DNA from: Endotrypanum monterogeii
Taxonomy: Eukaryota; Euglenozoa; Kinetoplastea; Trypanosomatida; Trypanosomatidae
Reading direction: 5' to 3'
Assembly: GCA_000333855.2 (NCBI GenBank)
Contig: CM007320.1
Span: forward strand, 3,108,144-3,172,143
Length of the DNA stretch: 64,000 bases
How positions within the stretch are numbered: the first letter of the stretch is position 1; every line of letters starts with the position of its first letter. This document shows, one piece after another, positions 41,105 through 50,383 of the stretch. Below the pieces are notes generated by a model. That model was not told the DNA's origin and ran no database searches. It saw nothing but the letters and a program-made list of their open reading frames with translations. Made by a program: the position numbers and the translations under genes.

Positions 41105-41543
41105 AGCCTGACTAAGAGAATTTGCTCAAAACGTGGGAAAACACACGCGACAAAGCGAGAGGAGGCTCCCAATAGTATATCAACAAGGAGTGAGGGGACA
41201 CGCAAGAGATGAAAGCAGGATGCAGTGCAGGAGCGTTGTGCAATCGGAGGAAGGCGAGGTACATCACACCGTAAAAAGAGATACATAGATGTTCAAAAGA
41301 GTGCCTGTTCGCCACCATAAAACAGAGGCGAATGCCTGCAGAGGAAGGATAATGGAGGGATCGCGGTCTGCTCCCTTGTGTCTACGACTAAAAAGTGTAT
41401 ATCATTGGGTCTTTGCACTCCTTCCTTGGGGAAGAGGATTCCGTGTGCGCATCTCTGTGTGTGTTCGTATTGTTTGAAAAAGTGTGGTTTCACACACAAA
41501 AAAGCAGCTAGAGAGAAGCACACACGTAATAATAATCTACGCA
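40953..41543. other. Intergenic spacer with CA microsatellite
   Basis: It contains the SF1 leader, a CA array at about 41071-41099 and A-rich runs. No gene was seen. Confidence 0.55.
40970..41039 (-). promoter_or_regulatory. Predicted spliced-leader acceptor region for SF1
   Basis: On the minus strand a T9-C-T5 tract (41025-41039) and a nearer T5 lead into TTCAG with the AG at 40970-40971, 17 nt before the ATG at 40952. This supports that start over the upstream Cys/Val-rich frame. Confidence 0.5.
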
Positions 41544-42716
41544 TCAATGGTTATTGGTTATGTATGTAGATTTGCGTGCAACGTCGATGCCGTCTCCTGG
41601 AACCGCGAACCAGACGGCGTTGTCGTCCACGTCGCAAAGTGGCGGAGGTGAACCACCCCACTTTGCCAAATACTCGTTAACGGCATCTCGGCATCCTTTC
41701 CAGTAGTGATAGTCGTCGATTTGCACCATGCGGAGGGGAGCGGTGTGGTCCTCTGCAGCGGTCCTGTCCACTGCGCGACGGCGCATTAGGGGGATAAGAG
41801 ATTCGAGTACTGAGCGCGTGGACGCGTACCAGTCGGCGTCGATGTGAAGAAGTGCAACACCGTTCCTCTGGATATCGCTGCGCGAGAGCAGCTGCGTTGG
41901 GATGGTGTCAGCAAAGAGTCCCTCAATCACCTCGAGTCGGTCGTCAACAGCAAAGTCACGCGCGAGCTTCCGCACGTGTGCGGCCGGCGAGCGACACGTG
42001 CCGGTTCCCCAGGACGCCAATGTCTCCTCGGGGCTCTGCGATGGTTTAAGCTGCACGGAGGACGAAGTCCCGACAGAGGTGTCTAGAAGGCAGTCCTTCG
42101 CAGTGGGAGGCGGCATACCAGTGAAGCTATCGAGGGCAAAGACACGCCTTTGCGGAGATCTGCAAGCATTGGTAGCGGTTTCTCCCTCTGCCAACACAAC
42201 GGCCATCAGTACAGCGGACCCACCCCCTGCGGTCCCGCATTCCACGACGTGTCCAGCGTCTCCGCTCGTGCTGCTTCGTGGATCAAGGCGTGCAAGGTGA
42301 TCTGCCGCCCGGTATAAGTTCAGTAGCCGAGGCCATGTCAGCATTGTAGAGTCGAACAGGGAATCGAAGAGAAGCGAGAATAGCGGGTACTCTTTACACA
42401 CTTCAGCAGGGGGTGCCAGGAGGATCCGCGCAGGGCCATTAACTTGATGAAGGAGTGTGCGTGCGTCGAGATTTTCAGGATGCAGGCGCAGCTCTTCCAG
42501 CAGACTTTGCCGGGCAGTTAGCAGATTACCTTTCTTTTTGTCATGAAGAAAACACAGCGCCCGTGCGTAGTCTATTCCTTGTACTGTCGAGGACGCGGCT
42601 TTGAGATCGTTAAGGCGAGGAAGCGCATCTGAAACGTGACCTCGATGGATTTTGTGAATACATTCTTCCACTATCGCGGCAGCTACGGCACAGCAAAGCG
42701 GTGCTGTGCGCCACAT
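41544..42716 (-). CDS. TylF/MycF-type SAM-dependent O-methyltransferase
   Basis: A 390-residue protein. Residues about 110-375 match the macrocin O-methyltransferase (TylF) family, whose bacterial members methylate sugars of macrolides and related metabolites. Visible landmarks are VVECGTAGGGSAVLMA (SAM motif I), VFALDSFTGMPPP, the metal-site segment HIDADWYASTRSVLESL and the closing IDDYHYWKGCRDAVNEYL, where the family has a conserved D-D-Y..W-x-G-x-R-A-V. The first about 100 residues are helical with an LHPENLDARTLLHQ turn like a degenerate TPR; bacterial members lack this. The native substrate is unknown. This is mostly a bacterial family, so ancient lateral transfer is plausible but the codon use does not stand out. 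Confidence 0.85.
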   Translation of the reverse strand: MWRTAPLCCAVAAAIVEECIHKIHRGHVSDALPRLNDLKAASSTVQGIDYARALCFLHDKKKGNLLTARQSLLEELRLHPENLDARTLLHQVNGPARILLAPPAEVCKEYPLFSLLFDSLFDSTMLTWPRLLNLYRAADHLARLDPRSSTSGDAGHVVECGTAGGGSAVLMAVVLAEGETATNACRSPQRRVFALDSFTGMPPPTAKDCLLDTSVGTSSSVQLKPSQSPEETLASWGTGTCRSPAAHVRKLARDFAVDDRLEVIEGLFADTIPTQLLSRSDIQRNGVALLHIDADWYASTRSVLESLIPLMRRRAVDRTAAEDHTAPLRMVQIDDYHYWKGCRDAVNEYLAKWGGSPPPLCDVDDNAVWFAVPGDGIDVARKSTYITNNH

Positions 42717-43594
42717 CCAAGATGCTCAGCTGATGAACAGTCGGTGAAGAGGGGGTGGGGATACTGTATGTATACATAAGCGATGAAAGAGAGAGAGAGC
42801 GAGAGAGTCAAAAATACCCGAGTGAGTGGAGAAAGCATTGTCATGCGGTTACTCAGTCACAGTAGATGTGTGCAGAGCCAGAGGGTTTCTGTTAAGAGAC
42901 TCAAGGGGGAGCTGTGCTCATCGAGAGGGGTAAAGAAAAAAAAAAACATCTATCTCATCCTTCCCTCCCCTCATACACATTTATTTGCCGACTACGCGGC
43001 GGCAGAGGATGATACGACACTGAACAGATGATGATGTCCACATACATTCCCACTTGCGCGAGCCTCGCTTAGCAGATTCCGATTTTTTCCTCCATTTTCG
43101 TTTGCAGAATCACCAATCGCCACAACTTCCGGAGCAAAAAGTACATCTGATGAGATACCACGGATACGAAAGGGAAGCACAGATCAGCCCCACACAGACA
43201 TTAACGATCGATGGGCTCGTCCGAAAATAATAATAACAGTAATAATAAAAAAAAGGGAGCGGGGGATGGGAAGGGATACGAGAAAATTTGCTATGCGATC
43301 GTGCACGATATACAGAAACAAATCTTTCCAAATAGGCCTCTTTTTCCTTCTTTCGGCTCTTCACCGTCGCGAAACAAACGCACATGGGTACTTCAACCGA
43401 CGTCGAAGCACTAAAACAGGAATAATGTTAACGAAGTAACACAAGGAAGCAGAGAGAGAATATGCATATATAGAGCCCCTCTTTTTTTTTCTTTTTCGTT
43501 TGATCCTCGTAAGTGGAAAGGATGAATGGCAGGTGTGTCTGTGTCTGTGTGTGTGTGTCACATGTGCGGTGCTTGCAGGAAGATCTAGGTGCAT
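42717..43594. other. Intergenic spacer, no gene seen
   Basis: It contains GAGA runs (about 42788-42806), an AAT-type run (about 43224-43250) and T/C tracts. No gene was seen. Confidence 0.55.
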
Positions 43595-45364
43595 TTACTT
43601 GATCAGTTTCACCATCAGCGTGCAACTCTTCTCCACACCCAGGCTTCCAATAGTTCGCTGGTGGTCATTCCATTCTTGCTTCTGTGGAAAAGCCTGATAC
43701 AGCTCGTACCGGAGCGCTTGGAAGCTTGGTGCAGCAGTAACGAATTCTCTGCGCAAAGACGCTACTGTGTCTTCCGGGGCCATGTGCAGAGTGATCTTCT
43801 GTCCACTGGGAAGCCGTATGAGAAAAGCAACGAGGTTCCCAACGATCAATGGATTCTCGGCAGGAGCCGCTGTGTTCTCGGGAGAGGCGTGCTGTTGTCG
43901 GTACGCCGTTTGTCGACGATAAGCGAGCTCAGTAGCACTAACATGCCTCACCGTTTCTAAATTCTGAGGCGCTGACGCACCAGATGCGCTATTTGGCACG
44001 GCTCCCATGAACGCTGCCACGCTTTCACGCACAGCAACTAGCTGACCACTCGCCGTCACTGTTTGTTCTGGTATCTTTTTCAGAAACTCCTTTGTGCTGA
44101 CTGTGGTATGGCCAATATTCTTAATTCCGTCTAACGTGTGTACGCGTCCAATATTGTTGACGTCGTTCTGTGGTGCCCGGCCAAGTCGACGACCACCTTC
44201 TTTCGGGAAGGACGGTCTTGCTTTCGTCTCTGGCGCGGCTCCCCTACCACAGGTGATACCGCCGCGATGTTCTCCGCACGTTTCGCTCGTTCGGTCCACC
44301 ACCTCGATCGGAAACCCCTCAGGATACTTCTCTTTGAACTCATAAGGATAAAATCCCTCGCTGAGATCATCCAGAAAGGCGTTACAGAGTGCCCAGCCGT
44401 ATGGGCGGAAAGGTCCCTGGTTAACGCAAATACCATTTTTATATACCACAACCCGCACAACATCGCGCTCACGGATGCCAGCTTGATTGCCTTCTTTAAC
44501 GACACCTTTCCAGCCTACATGGTCGGATAGTATGCGAGCGTTCTTGATGAGCAACGCCACATCCACGGTACTGCGTACACTCTGACGACCTGGCGACGGC
44601 GTAGCACCCGCTTTCGGATTACTAAAGGGGAGGGTGTCGGGCTGCTTCGTCGTCAAGGGATGGTCTCGGCCATCTTTTCCTGGGGTGGTGGCACCACCGT
44701 CGTCGTCGAGATCAGCCTTAAAATTGCCTTGGAAGAGATCGACCTTTTGAGGGAAAGACGGTGGCGACGACGAGGTTTGGGTGTTGTGGGTCGTTTCCTG
44801 TGGATGGCTGCAGGGTGACAGCGGTCGATTATTTGAAGCCCTTGTGTCTGCAGTCTTCATCTCTCGCAGTTGCGACTGGAGCAGTTCTTTCTCGTCGTAG
44901 AGGGTTAGCACCGCCGCCTCTGTTTCTTCACGCAGCTGGCGTTCTCGCTGATACTTGTCGTTGAGCTGGCGATACTTGGCGTGCATTTCTTGCAGTTCTG
45001 CTTGATAGGCTTTGTGCTTAGACTCCAGGTCCTTGAGACGTGCTGCCATGGCAGTGACAAGGTCGTCACTGTTGCCGTTGCTGCCGTTACGCACACGCGT
45101 GCGAAGTTGGCGCGCGAAATGATCTTTTTCTGTCTGGGCATCTTCGGATACGAGACCTGAGCCAGGTGTCTGATTTGACAACGGGTGTGATGCGCGACTT
45201 GGGCGAAGGACGTCTTGCAGCAGTTCCCTTCGCGTGGCATCGTCGAGCACGTCGGGGGAGAGAAGAAGTGGATCTTCCAGTGCAATGGTTTTCTTGGCTG
45301 GTCTCGCTCGAAAGCGCTGTGGAGAGCCTGACTGCTTGGGTGCGCATTGGCGAATGTCATCCAT
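43595..45364 (-). CDS. Coiled-coil/SEP/UBX domain protein (UBXN11-like)
   Basis: A 589-residue protein from the ATG at 45364, supported by a clear splice acceptor 5 nt upstream; the longer open frame is untranslated leader. The order is a disordered basic start, a coiled coil at about 102-170 (MAARLKDLESKHKAYQAELQ), a Pro/Ser/Thr linker, a SEP domain at about 300-360 (VVVYKNGICVNQGPFRPYG, then FYPYEFKEKYPEGFPIEVVDR), a second linker, and a C-terminal UBX domain at about 505-589. SEP and UBX together mark p97/VCP cofactors of the p47 family; adding an N-terminal coiled coil matches UBXN11 and not p47, which has a UBA. It probably connects p97 to a cytoskeletal or ciliary client, by inference. 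Confidence 0.85.
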   Translation of the reverse strand: MDDIRQCAPKQSGSPQRFRARPAKKTIALEDPLLLSPDVLDDATRRELLQDVLRPSRASHPLSNQTPGSGLVSEDAQTEKDHFARQLRTRVRNGSNGNSDDLVTAMAARLKDLESKHKAYQAELQEMHAKYRQLNDKYQRERQLREETEAAVLTLYDEKELLQSQLREMKTADTRASNNRPLSPCSHPQETTHNTQTSSSPPSFPQKVDLFQGNFKADLDDDGGATTPGKDGRDHPLTTKQPDTLPFSNPKAGATPSPGRQSVRSTVDVALLIKNARILSDHVGWKGVVKEGNQAGIRERDVVRVVVYKNGICVNQGPFRPYGWALCNAFLDDLSEGFYPYEFKEKYPEGFPIEVVDRTSETCGEHRGGITCGRGAAPETKARPSFPKEGGRRLGRAPQNDVNNIGRVHTLDGIKNIGHTTVSTKEFLKKIPEQTVTASGQLVAVRESVAAFMGAVPNSASGASAPQNLETVRHVSATELAYRRQTAYRQQHASPENTAAPAENPLIVGNLVAFLIRLPSGQKITLHMAPEDTVASLRREFVTAAPSFQALRYELYQAFPQKQEWNDHQRTIGSLGVEKSCTLMVKLIK

Positions 45365-46098
45365 TTCTACTGCATATAGACCCCCAGGGGGAAAAAAAAT
45401 AATGAAGGACGAAACAAGAGGGAGGATCGTAGTACACACACAGCATCGAGGTATGTGCTCGGAGGTCTCCCCCCAAAAATACCCTGTCAGGGGATTGGGC
45501 GTATCAGGGTACTGAACTTGTTTCTTTACAATGGATATTGACATAACCATACACACCAAGACAAAAGGAGGGAGGGAGGGAGGAGGAAGGGGTGGAAAGA
45601 GCAAGTAGGGGTGAATAAAACGGTTTGAGCATGCGTCTGAGTGTGCAGTGTGTGTGTGGGGGGTGGGTGGGTGGGAGATGAGTGCTACATCTCCTTTTGT
45701 AAAGTGTTATGAAATTCCGCTAAGCTAGACACACACACACACACGAAAAAGGTAAGGGTGTTCTGGAAAGAGAAGCGTTTCAGTTGATTCCACAAGGGTT
45801 TCCTTGACTCTCGTGCATCAACACACGCACGAGTGTTCTCCGTGTTCTGAATTTTTTTTTTTTTACCGCCGAGGTCAGTGACGTGTAGCTCCGGAAAAGT
45901 GTCTGAGCTTGCCACAATTCCCATGCGGTGACTTTGGTTGCGGTGGAGTGTGTGTGTGTGGAGTTACAGGAGGGGGAAGAGTTGAAGAGAGCGGGCCAGC
46001 TGCATATATATAAAGTCGCGAACGGACAGGCAGACACTAAATCTTTTCAGTATTCGTGCTTTAGCCTCATCCCGTACTCCTCATCGATGACCAAGACC
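45365..46098. other. Intergenic spacer, no gene seen
   Basis: It contains the SEP/UBX gene leader, a GGGT run (about 45656-45676), a CA run (45728-45743) and T12 (about 45852). No gene is supported. Confidence 0.55.
45370..45399 (-). promoter_or_regulatory. Predicted spliced-leader acceptor for the SEP/UBX gene
   Basis: On the minus strand T8-C5 is followed by TATGCAG with the AG at 45370-45371; the ATG follows after five nucleotides. This decides the start at 45364. Confidence 0.65.
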
Positions 46099-47388
46099 TC
46101 AATCAACCAAAACACACGGTATCGGGTTCACCTGGAAGCTATCCAGTTCCTGTTCCCAGCCACAAACCAGTTCGCTCATCAATTCCACGTGATACTCACA
46201 AATTTGACGGACTTCTGTTACCGTCCAAAGAGAGATTTTTTTGGCACCCTTCGAGAAGCGGGACGGTGGACATCTAAAATGTACGACTGTCTTCCAGTAG
46301 GCGTCTTGAGGTCGCACCACACGCGCCCCTCGACGAGGTCGTGCACCGACGCTGTCGTTGACGGCGTTCGTTCCGACGAAATCAGAAAGCTTTGTATAGT
46401 GTGTACCGCACGGATTCGTGGATGGATACCAGCTTTCCCACAGCAAGAGTTCGGGATTCCACCGCGGCTTCGAAATACGCGGGTGGTATTGGCCTATGAC
46501 CTCAAAGACTTCGCTGTACCGTGGGCTCAGCAGGATGGCGTGCCGAGCCGACTGGTGCTGATGCATTGTGTGTAAGAAATTCATTACGTTTGATGCATCG
46601 CCCCTTGTTGTGGAGTTGCTCTTCTGGCGGCCCTCTCGAAGCAGATGTTTCAGGCGCTCATGCTGAATTCGGTATACAGTGCCGGTGGGGCACAGTTCGT
46701 AGTACCGCTCTGTCCGAGTCAGCGCCTTCTCGCCGTCTCCGTACAAACACCGTGAAGGTTGCTCACTAGCGACATTGTGCCACCAGGCCTCGAGTGCGGT
46801 TGACATGGAAGCATGGGTACGCGCAATGTAGCGGCGCTTCTGCAACTCCACCATTGTCCGGTTCTGTGGAAGCGGGAGACGACAATGCAGCAGAAGTGGT
46901 TCTGATTCAGCATTGGACACACGGAGGTGTCCCCCTACGTTGCTTTTGCGAGTTCGCTCCTTGATCCACACCACCCATTCCCCGGACAGTCTGCAGCGAA
47001 ATGGGAGAGGTGCATTGATGGATTTAACTCCTTGAGATACCAATGCGGTGGTGAGGCGCTCGTCCAAGGCATAGACAGGCATCGCTGCTTCCTCTTTCAC
47101 TGACGCCGATGCGCCTTTGGTTTCTGAAAAGTCTGCCGCAGAGGCTAACGGTGCGTCATATTCTTCCATGAGGCGATACCCATTGCGTGCAATCGTCAAA
47201 AGTGTGCCGTTGGGGGCGTTATAGAACTTATTCTGGAGATCTAGGTTATGATCGAAGTTGTTCAACAGAACAATTGTGTATGCATCAGCACCTGACCACC
47301 CATTTGCAACGTGAAGGAGCGCTGCAAACACCATAAGCCCCAACATAGGAGCCCAAGCCATAGGGGAGGGTAGATATGATGCGTGCAT
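46099..47388 (-). CDS. OS-9/Yos9-like ER lectin (MRH domain), ERAD component candidate
   Basis: A 429-residue protein from the ATG at 47388 (47361 is an alternative). A hydrophobic segment, APMLGLMVFAALLHVANG (about 13-30), is a good signal peptide. Residues about 213-410 match a mannose-6-phosphate-receptor homology domain: six cysteines (214, 233, 327, 373, 397, 409), a CPTGTVYRIQHE stretch with Gln242 where MRH lectins have Q-x-H, FRC near 371-373, and a closing CEYHVELMSELVC like the OS-9 C-x-Y..LC end. The WW pair of OS-9 is replaced by YY. The N-terminal part has LLNNF and GTLLT.. segments typical of OS-9. It probably reads trimmed N-glycans on misfolded ER proteins. It lacks a C-terminal HDEL/MDDL-like retrieval signal. 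Confidence 0.75.
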   Translation of the reverse strand: MHASYLPSPMAWAPMLGLMVFAALLHVANGWSGADAYTIVLLNNFDHNLDLQNKFYNAPNGTLLTIARNGYRLMEEYDAPLASAADFSETKGASASVKEEAAMPVYALDERLTTALVSQGVKSINAPLPFRCRLSGEWVVWIKERTRKSNVGGHLRVSNAESEPLLLHCRLPLPQNRTMVELQKRRYIARTHASMSTALEAWWHNVASEQPSRCLYGDGEKALTRTERYYELCPTGTVYRIQHERLKHLLREGRQKSNSTTRGDASNVMNFLHTMHQHQSARHAILLSPRYSEVFEVIGQYHPRISKPRWNPELLLWESWYPSTNPCGTHYTKLSDFVGTNAVNDSVGARPRRGARVVRPQDAYWKTVVHFRCPPSRFSKGAKKISLWTVTEVRQICEYHVELMSELVCGWEQELDSFQVNPIPCVLVD

Positions 47389-48814
47389 GTTGTGCGCCGT
47401 AGAGCACAGGTGCACTGGGAAGGCGAGAGTCGAGGTGTTGTTCGGCGACAGAGGACAAAAAGCAACGACAGTGAAATATTTCGAATGAGTTGAATATAAG
47501 TGACGGAAGGACAGAAGCGCAGCCAACAGCGAGGTCGCTGACCTTTTCGATGTGACGACACCTGGACAGGGCTAGACGTGAGCACTCGAAATCATATTAT
47601 TATTCTTCGCTATGCACTTTTTGTACGGACACTTGAATTTGCACATTACGTGGAGCGGTTGAAGAGGGGGCCACAGATCGTTTTTTTTTATTTTTAACGT
47701 TGGCCATGAAAAGGCGAGGCGACAGCGTGGTAGAGAAAAAAAAAAAGGAGGCACACACTCGGGGGGAAAAAAAGCGCACACCTTCGTCTACAGGGGATTT
47801 TGTGCCAGACCAGACGTCGGAGCACCTCCCCGTTTATTAACACTATCTTTTCGTCTTTCAACAAAGAAAAAAAAATGAAGCGAGTGCGATGAACAGAAAA
47901 AAAAAAGTCGTCTTTTTTAAGGGTAAGTGGAAGGGAGACCCACCGCACGATTTCCCAACACTGCCTTCGGGATTCCTCAGGAGGCAAATCGACTGTACTG
48001 CCCATGTTGCGAGCCAGCACATTTTGCTCACGACCGGGTCGTCACAGCGATCACCTGATCATCAAATGGGAAATCAGGAGAGGGTAAGAGAGGCACTGAG
48101 TTCGAATATATATATATATATATATATATTCCAGGGCATCCATCTCTTCATTGAGTACATCGACTTGATACCGCAGCCTGTTCCCCCCAGGACCGTCTAC
48201 AGAGTCCTCATGTGGTGCGATGGAGCGGTATGCACATGTTGGGGGGGGGTGATACTGACCGAAGCACCTGAACACGCCCTCTTAATCCAACACTGGTCAG
48301 CCCCAGCCTCGCAGGTCACCACACGTCGATGCCACATGGACGCCCTGTCCATCGGATGCGCTGTGGCAGGTCGCTCTATAGTAACACCACTGGTAGCACG
48401 GCCGTGGACATTAGTCACGATACATAACGCCGGATGGGCCATGGGAAAGGTGTGCTTGACCCTGCCAACGCTAAGGACTGGTCGTCATGGGCGTGGGATG
48501 GTGGTGGTGGTGGTGTTGGGGAGCATGTCAGGGGTTGCTTATCTTCCGCACAGAAATAGGCAATGAGGTTCATGATGCCGTGTGCAGAGATGTGTCCCCC
48601 CCCTCCTCCTCCCTCACCCCTGTCGTTCGGGACTGAATTAGATTCATAAGCGAAAAATATATAATTGCTGTAAGTTAACCATATGAAATGAAGCATAACT
48701 GTGTGTGTATGTCAGCCTGTACACCCCACAGCGGATAGGATGGTGGGGGAAGGGGCTGGGGGGACAGTGAGCGATCCAAGTTATAGTCCTGTGCACTGTT
48801 GCATTGCAGAACAA
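47389..48814. other. Intergenic region with family B repeat
   Basis: It contains the OS-9-like leader, an A11 tract (about 47738), an AT array (about 48105-48130) ending 40 nt before the repeat, the family B copy (48171-48681), and the L2HGDH 3' flank. No gene was seen outside these. Confidence 0.6.
48171..48681. repeat. Dispersed repeat family B, complete copy
   Basis: About 511 bp, matching 29141-29518 and 29554-29932 with only homopolymer-length and edge differences, in the same orientation. Its right end is GTAAGTTAACCA. It carries a G9 run (48241-48249), a GGT run and a C8 run (48596-48603), which are GC-rich against an AT-rich flank. An AT microsatellite sits just before the left end. 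Class is unknown; a non-autonomous retroposon is a guess. Confidence 0.82.
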
Positions 48815-50383
48815 TTACCAGTGGAAGCGAGAACTCGCCAGCTTCACGATATCCTCTGCAATCGCCATGGATGCAGTGGCGGCTGGACTTGGTGCGTTTC
48901 GAACGTTGAGGATCAGTGGATTTCCGCTGCCGGTGGGTTCAATAGCTTTGGTGGCTATCGGAACATTTTTGACCAGCTCAAGCGCCTTGCTCTTGTCCAT
49001 CGTCGCCTGCACCATCACACGCGGGCGTGCGAGCTCCATCGCAAGATCCGCGCTCAAGGTTCCGTCTTCCGTCACCCCGACAGCCATGACGCCACAGAAG
49101 CTGTCCGCAATGTCTTTCGCTTCAATGGAAGGGATCAGCTTCTGCGCCTCGCGAAGAAACTTGCGTTTGCTGAGGTCGAGATAGTAGGTTTGACAGAGGA
49201 CGCCAAAGTTGGAGAGAAGACTCACCCATCCACCTTTGCTAAAAGCGCAGTGGAAACAGTACTCAAGATCAATTGTGTAGGGGGTGTAGCCATAGCGATC
49301 CCACGCCAACGCGGACCCTGGTCCAATAATGACTTGACGACCACGGCGCACGTCCACTGTTGGGGTAAAATGCACACCGACGCTGAGACCCTTGCGCGCA
49401 TCCGGGCATGGGTATACGTGCATGCGCACCATGTCACGGCGTTCGGGCGTTAGTTGGTAGTATCGCCCACGGAAGCCGTAGATCTGGACCACACGCTTGC
49501 CCAGCCACTCTGTAATACCACCAGAGCGCTTTGCTACCACGTCGCTGCTGAGACCGCAGCAAGTGATGACTCGTTTTGCCAAGATGGTCTTCTCCGGCCC
49601 AATATGGTTTTTCTCGCGTCCGCGGATGAGCACCATCTCATTTGTATCTTTACCTTGTGAGTCGGGCACCGAGACGCCAACGAAGTCCTGTGCATCAAAC
49701 TGAAACTGTGCGGTAAAAGTTTTTGCTGCATTAGTCCTCAACTCACGCAACATGCAGCGCGTCACTTCCGCAAAGTCGATTATCCCTGAGGCAGGGGACC
49801 ACAGGGCAGAGACGCCAACCACCAGAGGTTCTTTTTTCTTGATGGCTTCCTCACCTTCGAGGATTTCGAGTCCCTTGACACCATTTGCAACCCCCCAGTC
49901 GTACATCTTCTGAACGATGGGGCGCTCCCTTTCTTCCGTGGCAACGATCATCTTGCCACAGAGTTCGTAGGGAAGCTTGTTTTTCTCGCAGTAGTCGATG
50001 ATCATATCGTGCCCGCGCGGGCACAGCTTCGCCATGGCAGAGTCGGGTGGGTAAAACATACCGGCATGAATACAGCCGCTGTTGTGTCCGGATTGGTGCT
50101 GCGCCACATCTGCCTCGCGCTCGATGAGAACGATACGCTTGCTCGGATACTTGAGGCGGATCTCACGGGCCGTGGCGACACCGACGATGCCGCCGCCGAC
50201 AATGGCGACGTCGTACACATCGCGGCGGTCGTCCTTTGAGAAGTTGACGAGCGACTTAGCGGTGCTGGAGCTGTCGGTGGCCATGTTACTGTACCCGTGA
50301 TTGGAGTACACCATACCCGCAATTCCACCTACCACAGCGATTTGGCATGTGCCACATAAGAGCCTACCGAGAAACCACGCCAT
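48815..50383 (-). CDS. L2HGDH: L-2-hydroxyglutarate dehydrogenase (FAD-dependent)
   Basis: A 522-residue flavoprotein of the DAO superfamily that oxidises L-2-hydroxyglutarate to 2-oxoglutarate, a metabolite-repair reaction that feeds electrons to the quinone pool. The FAD motif is VAIVGGGIVGVATARE (GGGIVG at 63-68), followed by LIERE and the family signature HNSGCIHAGMFYPPDS. Further landmarks are GIIDFAEVTR, the ARKGLSVGVHFTPTVDGR-type segment (here with VDVRRGRQVIIGPGSA), and GSGNPLILNVRNAPSPAATASM near the C-terminus. The N-terminal 50 residues include a hydrophobic stretch (about 12-26) and then Ser/Thr-rich residues, consistent with mitochondrial targeting or inner-membrane anchoring. 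A T-to-A-rich leader precedes the ATG. Confidence 0.95.
   Translation of the reverse strand: MAWFLGRLLCGTCQIAVVGGIAGMVYSNHGYSNMATDSSSTAKSLVNFSKDDRRDVYDVAIVGGGIVGVATAREIRLKYPSKRIVLIEREADVAQHQSGHNSGCIHAGMFYPPDSAMAKLCPRGHDMIIDYCEKNKLPYELCGKMIVATEERERPIVQKMYDWGVANGVKGLEILEGEEAIKKKEPLVVGVSALWSPASGIIDFAEVTRCMLRELRTNAAKTFTAQFQFDAQDFVGVSVPDSQGKDTNEMVLIRGREKNHIGPEKTILAKRVITCCGLSSDVVAKRSGGITEWLGKRVVQIYGFRGRYYQLTPERRDMVRMHVYPCPDARKGLSVGVHFTPTVDVRRGRQVIIGPGSALAWDRYGYTPYTIDLEYCFHCAFSKGGWVSLLSNFGVLCQTYYLDLSKRKFLREAQKLIPSIEAKDIADSFCGVMAVGVTEDGTLSADLAMELARPRVMVQATMDKSKALELVKNVPIATKAIEPTGSGNPLILNVRNAPSPAATASMAIAEDIVKLASSRFHW

Noticed and set aside
47889..48566. 225-codon plus-strand frame over family B copy 2
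   Set aside because: It is antisense to all genes, starts in an A-tract and passes through an AT array; no protein similarity is recognised.
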